The position numbers and the translations under genes were made by a program. The notes beneath the pieces were generated by a model. It made no database searches, was not told the DNA's origin, and saw nothing but the letters and a program-made list of their open reading frames with translations. Positions 41,085 through 46,919 of a stretch of 46,919 bases of DNA are shown piece by piece (within the stretch, counting starts at the first letter, position 1; each line of letters begins with the position of its first letter). The stretch is from an uncultured Saprospiraceae bacterium (lineage in GTDB: Bacteria; Bacteroidota; Bacteroidia; Chitinophagales; Saprospiraceae): contig CALCMJ010000023.1 of assembly GCA_937967615.1 (NCBI GenBank), positions 1 through 46,919 of the forward strand, written 5' to 3'.

Positions 41085-42257
41085 TTACTTATGCCAAGTG
41101 TTCCATTTTTCTAATAGTTCTTTTTCTCTAGAAATCAATGAAAATTCTTCTAATAAGAATTTGTTTCGCCTTTCTTCACTTACGGCATCAGAGTACCACC
41201 AATCGTATGTGTCCTTTACAGTTACTGCCAGAGGAGTAAAACTTAAACCACTATCTATAGCTTTTTGATTATTTACACGGGAGATGCCATGATATTTTTT
41301 CATGTCTTTTATCCATGGCGCAACAAAGGTCAAATTATTTTCCTCTAGAAATTTGGGATCATTCATATGAATGTAATTCACCTTGGAGCTAAATGCCGCA
41401 TGACAGCCATGGACAAAAGCAGGAAGGCTTGTTATGGATGCTGGGCCTACGCCATTAAAAATTCCAGTTGTTTTGTTTTCTGCTAGACGAATCATCCATC
41501 CAGCGATATCTCTTACATCAATATATTGCACCGGGTCATTGTCAGATCCAGGAATTATAATGTCTCCGCCTTCTGCTAATCTAGTAGGCCAGTACATAAA
41601 TCTATTTGTTCTGTCTGATGGACCAGTCATAAAAGTAGGGCGAACAATAGTACTGCGTTCCTTGCCAAAAATTTCCATGGCAATATTTTCTGAGTTTGCT
41701 TTCATGACTCCATAGTCATAAGTCATTTTTTCATCATCATCTTCCATAGTTTCTGGAACCTTTAAAACAAGCGGGTCTTCTTCTTTAAGACCTGCCTTGT
41801 AGTAGGGGTAAAAGACGCTTACAGAAGAAACATAGATATAGAGATCACAGCTTTCTCTCAATAATTCAGCAGTTGCCTTGGTCCATTCTACTTTTCGTCC
41901 AGAGTTATCAATAACAACATCCCACGATCTTCCTCTAAGTGCTTCTAAATTATCCTCTCTATCACCCAGTAAATGTTCTACCCTTAAAAACAAATCCTTA
42001 TGTATAGTTGGCTGTGTTTTTCCTCTAGAAAAAATACTTACAGAATGGCCACGACCTAATGCGTAAGCAATTTGATGAGGACCTAAAAAACTGGTTCCTC
42101 CTAGAATCAGAATTTTTAGAGGAGAATCAGGTTTTATATTGACCCTAGAAGCAGCAGCAGAAAGACTCTGTGCCCCAATAAAAGGAACAACTGCACTGGT
42201 TTTAATTACAGAGTTCATAAATGCTCTTCTAGATGTTTTTTTGCTTGTATTTTTCAT
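41085..42257 (-). CDS. NAD-dependent epimerase/dehydratase with Tat signal
   Basis: A 390-residue extended short-chain dehydrogenase-like protein. The N-terminus has a twin-arginine motif S-R-R-A-F-M (residues 9-14) and a hydrophobic stretch ending ALSAAA-like (SLSAAA, about 32-37), so export folded through Tat is expected. The Rossmann fold starts at ILILGGTSFLGPHQ (about 49-62), and a Y-x-x-x-K pair is visible in YDYGVMKANSE (Tyr and Lys). Tat export suits a protein that binds its cofactor before leaving the cytosol. Substrate unknown. Single gene, converging on the M14 peptidase. Confidence 0.85.
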   Translation of the reverse strand: MKNTSKKTSRRAFMNSVIKTSAVVPFIGAQSLSAAASRVNIKPDSPLKILILGGTSFLGPHQIAYALGRGHSVSIFSRGKTQPTIHKDLFLRVEHLLGDREDNLEALRGRSWDVVIDNSGRKVEWTKATAELLRESCDLYIYVSSVSVFYPYYKAGLKEEDPLVLKVPETMEDDDEKMTYDYGVMKANSENIAMEIFGKERSTIVRPTFMTGPSDRTNRFMYWPTRLAEGGDIIIPGSDNDPVQYIDVRDIAGWMIRLAENKTTGIFNGVGPASITSLPAFVHGCHAAFSSKVNYIHMNDPKFLEENNLTFVAPWIKDMKKYHGISRVNNQKAIDSGLSFTPLAVTVKDTYDWWYSDAVSEERRNKFLLEEFSLISREKELLEKWNTWHK

Positions 42258-42361
42258 GATGGAGAAATTCTAATTGTTAAGATAAAACCTTTTTGATAAG
42301 ACTAATTATATTTAATAATTTAAATTAGTTAATCAAGTCGCATTAAGTTTATAAGCACACT

Positions 42362-42766
42362 ATGGAAAATGATGTAAATTCATTATTGAAAGAAACGGAG
42401 AAACTCTTAAAAAAAGGATTTGATAAAGATCAGATTATTAAGCAACTAAATGTGAATGTACTGCCAAAAGATATTGCAAAAAAGATATTATTCAAAATAG
42501 ATGACGAGATAGTAAAAAATGAATTAATCAGTCAAACAAGAAATTTTTCAATGATTAAGATCATAGGAGGTTCAGTTACTTTGATCATAGGCTTACTAGT
42601 TACATTTGTATCATACTCAGCCAGAGGCTCCTCATACATTGTTGCTTTTGGTGCTATCATTTCTGGAGCTTGGTTACTAAAGGAAGGGTACAAAGAATCA
42701 AAACTTCAGGACGAAGATTTTAAATTAAGAACAAAAACATTTAAGAAAAATAAATTCAAGAGATAA
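42362..42766 (+). CDS. Hypothetical protein with two membrane helices
   Basis: A 134-residue protein: a charged helical N-terminal part (1-58), then two hydrophobic helices (about 65-85 and 91-106) and a basic tail (KTFKKNKFKR). The topology suggests a small inner-membrane protein with both ends in the cytosol. No family recognised. It lies 15 bases before the next membrane gene and is likely in an operon with it. Confidence 0.7.
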   Translation: MENDVNSLLKETEKLLKKGFDKDQIIKQLNVNVLPKDIAKKILFKIDDEIVKNELISQTRNFSMIKIIGGSVTLIIGLLVTFVSYSARGSSYIVAFGAIISGAWLLKEGYKESKLQDEDFKLRTKTFKKNKFKR

Positions 42767-42781
42767 TAGAAGGACTAAATT

Positions 42782-43459
42782 ATGATAGACAACTTACCAT
42801 TATGGATTAAGCTCCTGTTTATATTTACAACCACACTCACTATAGTATTTTATTATTTATCCAACAAATCTAAGAAGAGCACTTTTGTTATCGTTCTATG
42901 GTCCATCCTCCAATGCATTTTGGCTTATAATGGATTTTACGAAAATGATAAGTCTGTTCCGCCAAGATTTGCTCTAGTGCTTGTGCCTCCATTGCTTCTG
43001 ATAATTTACAGCCTTCTACCAAAACAAAGGGAAAGGATACTAGCAAATAGAGATAGCCGAATAAGTACATTTTTACATTCTGTAAGACTCCCTGTAGAAA
43101 TTGTATTACATCAGTTATTTATTTATGCCTTGGTTCCAAAGATAATGAGTTTTGAAGGATGGAACTTTGACATTCTTGCAGGTATCACAGCTCCTATCAT
43201 AGGATACTTTTTCCTAAAGAGCAAGCTCAGTAAAAGGGGACTATTGTTTTGGAATTACTTGGCTTTAGTCTTTGTATTATTCATAATGACTATAGGGATT
43301 TTATCAGCAGATTTGCCTTTTCAACAATTGTCTATTGACCAACCAAGCATAGGTTTAAATTATTTTCCATTTATACTTTTACCGGCAGTGGTAGTTCCAG
43401 TAGTTGTTTGGACCCACATCACTGATATATTTAAATTGCATGCAGAAATAAAATCTTAA
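42782..43459 (+). CDS. Polytopic membrane protein of unknown function
   Basis: A 225-residue protein with about seven hydrophobic segments (near 8-25, 33-50, 61-78, 108-120, 130-145, 152-172 and 190-212). A conserved-looking NGFYENDKSVPPRF loop follows the second helix. Similar proteins of unknown role occur in Bacteroidota as far as I recall. It forms a small unit with the 134-residue protein upstream and possibly the WG-repeat gene 57 bases downstream. Confidence 0.75.
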   Translation: MIDNLPLWIKLLFIFTTTLTIVFYYLSNKSKKSTFVIVLWSILQCILAYNGFYENDKSVPPRFALVLVPPLLLIIYSLLPKQRERILANRDSRISTFLHSVRLPVEIVLHQLFIYALVPKIMSFEGWNFDILAGITAPIIGYFFLKSKLSKRGLLFWNYLALVFVLFIMTIGILSADLPFQQLSIDQPSIGLNYFPFILLPAVVVPVVVWTHITDIFKLHAEIKS

Positions 43460-43525
43460 TTCAAATAGGATACATATTGTAAAGCCAGTAATAATTTTTA
43501 ATTTGCTAATAGCAATGTGAATCCA

Positions 43526-46237
43526 ATGATAAAACTTCTAAGTACTATTTGTCTATTATGTCTTTACTACAATGCCTATTTGCAAGAAATTTCATTGCCA
43601 TTCGTGGACGAAGAAGGCTGGGTAGGCTTAGCAGATATTTCCGGTAATATAATTTTAGAACCTCAGTATCAACAAATAAACTATAATGGAAACTCAGGAC
43701 TGATACAGGTAAAGAAGAGAAATGTGTGGGGGCTGATAAATGATAAAGGAAAGATATTGATTGAGCCAAGTTTGCAAAAAGCTAGCATTGCTCATGCTTT
43801 TCACAGGTTGGACGAAAATGGGAAAATAACTCAGGTACCGGAATTGTACAAATACATAGATTATGATAACAATCAGGTCTTTTTCATACACCCAGATCAT
43901 CCAAAGAATACTTATACTGCCTATAGAGAACTTTCAAAAGCTATACGGGAAATAGAAGGTGGAATGATTAGCCCAGCAATTGCCAAGAATGGACTTGTTA
44001 AAGTTGCAAAACTAAATAACGCGATAAATTTTATAGACACTACAGGAACTGAAATATTGACACAAGATGTATTTGATGCTTATGTTCTTAATCCTAATTT
44101 TCTATTTGCAAAAAATGAAGAAAAACAACACGCGCTATTTTCTATTAAAGGAAAACAACTTACTCCCTATAATTACAAGTATCTCTTAAACTTACACACA
44201 GGAAAGCATATCAAAGCGACTAGGGAGTTTACACTTGAAAACGGAAGGACTGAGAATAGAGCGACTATAATTGATCAAAGTGGAAGAGAAATATTTGAAC
44301 CTGGGAGATTAAGTGTCTTTCAAGATCTTGTTATTGTTAATTCAGATGAAAAGAGTGCGGTGTACACTTTAGATGGAGAATTTATCTTTGACTTCAAAGG
44401 ATATAGTATAGAAAAACCAAGAGACTTTAAAGAGGATCAATTTTTAATTAGAGGGAATGGGAAAGTAGGACTTGTTAACACAAAGGGGGAATTCATTTTA
44501 GACACGCTTTATAAGAATATACAAGTAGCACAAAATGCGCGTTATGTCTTTACAGACTTAAATAATATATCTGGGATTTTGGATGAAAATTTTAGCAAAG
44601 TACTTGAGATGGACTATGCAGAAATCACTCCAGACATTAAGGACAAGACGGGTTATTTCCAAGTAAGGGCGGATACTGGATATCCAGTCAAAAGAGGTTT
44701 AGTAGACAGCTTAGGAAACGTAATAATTCCTCTACAGTATCGCGAAATCAGATTTTTAGGTAGATGTGACCTCATCAAAGCAAGTGTGCAAAGAGACAGT
44801 ATGCGATTATTTAATTTAGAAGGAAAGGAAGTCTATCCTCTGAATCCCACTCAAAAAAATATTCAATGCGATGACATGGGCTTTTATTTTGTTGAAAAAG
44901 ATAGTATCCATCACTATTCTTTACAGGGAGAATTTATTGCAACGAACGCATTTCGCAGAAATCAAAAACTTAAACGGGTGGATAAAAATGGAAAAGAGTA
45001 CACGGACGCCGAGTACAGTTTCTTTTCTAATAGCGACGCGAAAACTGGACGCTATATTTATTTTGGGCGGAAGAAAAAGCAAACAACTGCTGAGGAGCAT
45101 TTAAATGTAATTTTTAATGATAAAGGAATGGAGATAAGTCCTGAAGCTTATGCTTTGCCAGAAAACTATACCTATAATAAAACAGGAGAAACGGGGGGCA
45201 TACGAGTGGTGCATCGAGATGATTTTATTACCCAGGTAGAGAAGCCACGCCAAGGAGTTATTAATTTTGAGGGTGACTGGATTATTAAACCAGATAGACA
45301 TTTGATCTTCACAATTGGCAGCGAATTGTATGCTTTAGGAAAATACGATGACATGAGTTTTTCTTTGTATGATAGAGATGGGAAAAGAATATCAAAAAAC
45401 ACCTATGATTTTTTTGAACGTGATCCCAATGAAAAGATTCACAACAATAGAATTGTTGTAGGGAAGATCTTAGATAAAAAAGAATATTTGAGCAATCTGG
45501 AGCAGATCAAAAAGTATCAAGATTTTAGACTATCCAGGGAGAAGTTAATGAACATGGATTCACCGGATTACCGTATGGGATATATAGATGTATCAGGCAA
45601 AGAAATATCAAATCTGACATATACCGAAGCAGATCCCTTTATTTATCAGTATACAACGGTAAGTGGAATAGATCAACAAGGGAAGAAATACGCAAACATC
45701 ATAGACCTTAATAATAATACCCTCCTTAATACGAGCTATGACCGATTAAAGATATTACAAGAAGACAGCACTTTAGTTTTTGCAATGCAGGAGGATAAGA
45801 AAGGGATCATAGACATGGATGGAAATATCATTATTCCACTCACGAATCAAGAAGTGCAATACAAGTCAGAATTATTTACCAGTTCTGATTCATCAGCGGT
45901 GTATTTACATCTAAAGGGTGACAATACAAAAAAGAAAATAGGGGAAGCTGGAGACTCTTGGAGGATTGAGAAAATAACAGACGCTCTGTATGTCATTACA
46001 GTTAACACTAGGAATAAAACAAGTCCGTATATTACAACAACACAGCACGTCTTTGATAACGAAGGAAACACCTATGAATCCATTGCAGAAAAATTAGTAG
46101 GTCCTCGCAGTAAACTGATGAAAAGTATTTATGGTTTGGATTTGCCTGATGGGTTTATTGCGGTGTTTAGTGGTAGAGACAATACTCCTTATGTGCATGA
46201 TTGGCGGAATGGTAAAGACTTTAGAAAAATAGAATAG
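43526..46237 (+). CDS. Exported WG-repeat protein
   Basis: About 903 residues from ATG at 43526; a GTG at 43517 would add three residues, but the ATG gives a better signal peptide (MIKLLSTICLLCLYYNA). The rest is built of WG-type repeats, beta-rich units of the form W/x-G-L-I-x-x-x-G-x-I-I-x-P-x-Y: clear copies include GWVGLADISGNIILEPQY, VWGLINDKGKILIEP, KVGLVNTKGEFIL, RGLVDSLGNVIIPLQY and KGIIDMDGNIIIP. WG proteins are envelope or surface proteins of unclear role. The frame ends at TAG 46235-46237, but the same frame continues (see next entry). Confidence 0.85.
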   Translation: MIKLLSTICLLCLYYNAYLQEISLPFVDEEGWVGLADISGNIILEPQYQQINYNGNSGLIQVKKRNVWGLINDKGKILIEPSLQKASIAHAFHRLDENGKITQVPELYKYIDYDNNQVFFIHPDHPKNTYTAYRELSKAIREIEGGMISPAIAKNGLVKVAKLNNAINFIDTTGTEILTQDVFDAYVLNPNFLFAKNEEKQHALFSIKGKQLTPYNYKYLLNLHTGKHIKATREFTLENGRTENRATIIDQSGREIFEPGRLSVFQDLVIVNSDEKSAVYTLDGEFIFDFKGYSIEKPRDFKEDQFLIRGNGKVGLVNTKGEFILDTLYKNIQVAQNARYVFTDLNNISGILDENFSKVLEMDYAEITPDIKDKTGYFQVRADTGYPVKRGLVDSLGNVIIPLQYREIRFLGRCDLIKASVQRDSMRLFNLEGKEVYPLNPTQKNIQCDDMGFYFVEKDSIHHYSLQGEFIATNAFRRNQKLKRVDKNGKEYTDAEYSFFSNSDAKTGRYIYFGRKKKQTTAEEHLNVIFNDKGMEISPEAYALPENYTYNKTGETGGIRVVHRDDFITQVEKPRQGVINFEGDWIIKPDRHLIFTIGSELYALGKYDDMSFSLYDRDGKRISKNTYDFFERDPNEKIHNNRIVVGKILDKKEYLSNLEQIKKYQDFRLSREKLMNMDSPDYRMGYIDVSGKEISNLTYTEADPFIYQYTTVSGIDQQGKKYANIIDLNNNTLLNTSYDRLKILQEDSTLVFAMQEDKKGIIDMDGNIIIPLTNQEVQYKSELFTSSDSSAVYLHLKGDNTKKKIGEAGDSWRIEKITDALYVITVNTRNKTSPYITTTQHVFDNEGNTYESIAEKLVGPRSKLMKSIYGLDLPDGFIAVFSGRDNTPYVHDWRNGKDFRKIE

Positions 46238-46390
46238 AAAGTTATACAAAGCACGACAAAAGCCAATATTATACATTTACAATTCAGGTTTTTTGATAAA
46301 GAAGGAAATGAATATGCGTACTTTGTAAATATAGAACTGGCAAGAAATAAAAAAACTGAACAAAACTTCTTCTTGATTATACATGTTTAA
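46238..46390 (+). pseudogene. In-frame continuation of the WG gene after TAG
   Basis: Directly after the TAG of the WG-repeat gene the same frame is open for exactly 50 codons and ends at TAA 46388-46390. The translation is protein-like, with FFDKEGNEYAYFVNIELA and NFFLIIHV segments of alternating hydrophobic residues. Its stop overlaps the ATG (46383) of the next gene, the overlap pattern seen elsewhere in this genome for coupled genes. I read it as the original C-terminus cut off by a nonsense change, or as a readthrough tail; chance is less likely. Confidence 0.6.
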
Positions 46391-46646
46391 CATAAAGCAA
46401 TTTCCAATCTTCTATGTAAATGTCTTAGGATTCTTTTGTCTATGCAGCTTCGTAAGTGCATCACCTATTGTTAATTATCAAGAAAAAACATGTGAAGAAC
46501 TAGACGATCTTATAAATAGAATATTTGAGGAAGACCTTGTAGAGACGAAAGAGATAAAGGAGAATGCTGAAAAGATTTACAATGCAGTTAAATTTAAAGA
46601 TTGTAGTTCTGTTGAAGACGCAATGAAACTCAACAGATGGATTTGA
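46383..46646 (+). CDS. Small exported hypothetical protein
   Basis: An 87-residue protein. Residues 1-27 are a signal peptide (hydrophobic to about 24, ending FVSASP). The mature part is acidic and helical with two cysteines (Cys in EKTCEELDDL and in KFKDCSSVED). No family recognised. It follows the WG gene region and overlaps the 50-codon continuation by eight bases, which suggests a functional link with the WG protein. Confidence 0.65.
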   Translation: MFNIKQFPIFYVNVLGFFCLCSFVSASPIVNYQEKTCEELDDLINRIFEEDLVETKEIKENAEKIYNAVKFKDCSSVEDAMKLNRWI

Positions 46647-46698
46647 GATAAGTATTAAGATGCCGGTTTAGCAAGCTTTTTTAATCTAAATTTAATCA

Positions 46699-46919
46699 CT
46701 ACCAACCGCCACCACCGCCTCCTCCAAAACCACCGCCAACTGATCCACCACCACTTCTGCGATTAAAAGAACTCGAACCCTTGTCCGCTACAGGTGGTGT
46801 GGACATAGTCTTTCCAATATCTTCCATTGCGAGATCTCTTTGGAAATCATCATATGTTGCTTGTCTTCCGTTTTCGTAGTAATACCATTCAGGTGCCTTG
46901 CTGGATAGGTCTTTAAACT
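46699..46919 (-). CDS. C-terminal end of a glycine-rich-tailed protein (partial)
   Basis: The last 73 codons of a minus-strand gene that runs off the window. The end is a Gly/Ser-rich tail finishing F-G-G-G-G-G-G-G-W, like the tails of TPM-domain (YgcG) or DUF2207 membrane proteins. Before it is a folded-looking EWYYYENGRQATYDD stretch that I cannot place. Converges on the 87-residue gene. The family call needs the missing N-terminus. Confidence 0.7.
   Translation of the reverse strand, partial: FKDLSSKAPEWYYYENGRQATYDDFQRDLAMEDIGKTMSTPPVADKGSSSFNRRSGGGSVGGGFGGGGGGGW

Noticed and set aside
1-46919. CRISPR array, prophage, insertion sequence or defence island
   Set aside because: No regularly spaced repeat-spacer pattern, no transposase, integrase, phage structural gene or recognised defence gene is present.

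Overview
This window is chromosomal DNA of a low-GC member of the Bacteroidota. The evidence is the promoter type (TAnnTTTG -7 elements ahead of several genes), the near absence of Shine-Dalgarno sequences, a PorE-like OmpA protein of the type IX secretion family, a two-helix TonB with proline blocks, a mitochondrial-type citrate synthase, and Bacteroidota-type small proteins. A relative of the Saprospiria or Chitinophagia is plausible, but I cannot fix the class from sequence alone. I see no insertion sequence, prophage, CRISPR array or rRNA operon. Almost all of it is conserved housekeeping and envelope genes.

Layout. 1-391: non-coding, ending in an 8-bp tandem array. 392-4814: yqeY, rsmA, pdxA, a glucosaminidase and prfA. 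4815-5330: a composite repeat region. 5331-8512: aldo/keto reductase, a lipoprotein, a 46-codon membrane protein and rpoN. 8690-11417: aminopeptidase P, a 42-codon membrane protein, tRNA-Phe and an O6-methylguanine repair protein. 11482-13339: yicC-gmk-apaG operon. 13594-17578: HU, TPR protein, a 30-residue basic ribosomal-like protein, RNase G and a glycosyltransferase. 17595-25073: pth, a DinB-fold protein, radical SAM/SPASM, TPR, PorE-like OmpA protein, rlmD and a hypothetical. 25089-27100: crcB, a WecA/MraY-like transferase and a lipoprotein. 27333-31394: uppS-bamA-ompH outer-membrane biogenesis unit, closed by a terminator. 31486-37927 (minus strand): hypothetical, citrate synthase, gcvH, vanZ and tonB, then a separate TPR/site-2-protease unit. 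38023-42257: DUF3109 protein, M14 carboxypeptidase and a Tat-exported epimerase-like protein. 42362 to the end: a lineage-specific envelope cluster with a 906-codon WG-repeat protein and a cut-off glycine-rich protein.

Functional themes are translation and RNA metabolism (rsmA, prfA, rlmD, pth, rng, the small basic protein, tRNA-Phe) and envelope construction (uppS, the WecA-like transferase, bamA, ompH, TonB, PorE-like protein, several TPR proteins).

The most interesting point is at the 3' end. The WG-repeat gene ends in TAG at 46235-46237, but the same frame stays open for exactly 50 more protein-like codons and ends overlapping the next start codon. This suggests a recent nonsense mutation, stop readthrough or a sequencing error. 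Other points are the graded 8-bp array, the composite repeat island, an orphan intrinsic terminator at 18336-18366, a vanZ gene without an ordinary start codon, and several short genes easily missed by annotation. I found no clear new multi-gene defence or biosynthetic system.
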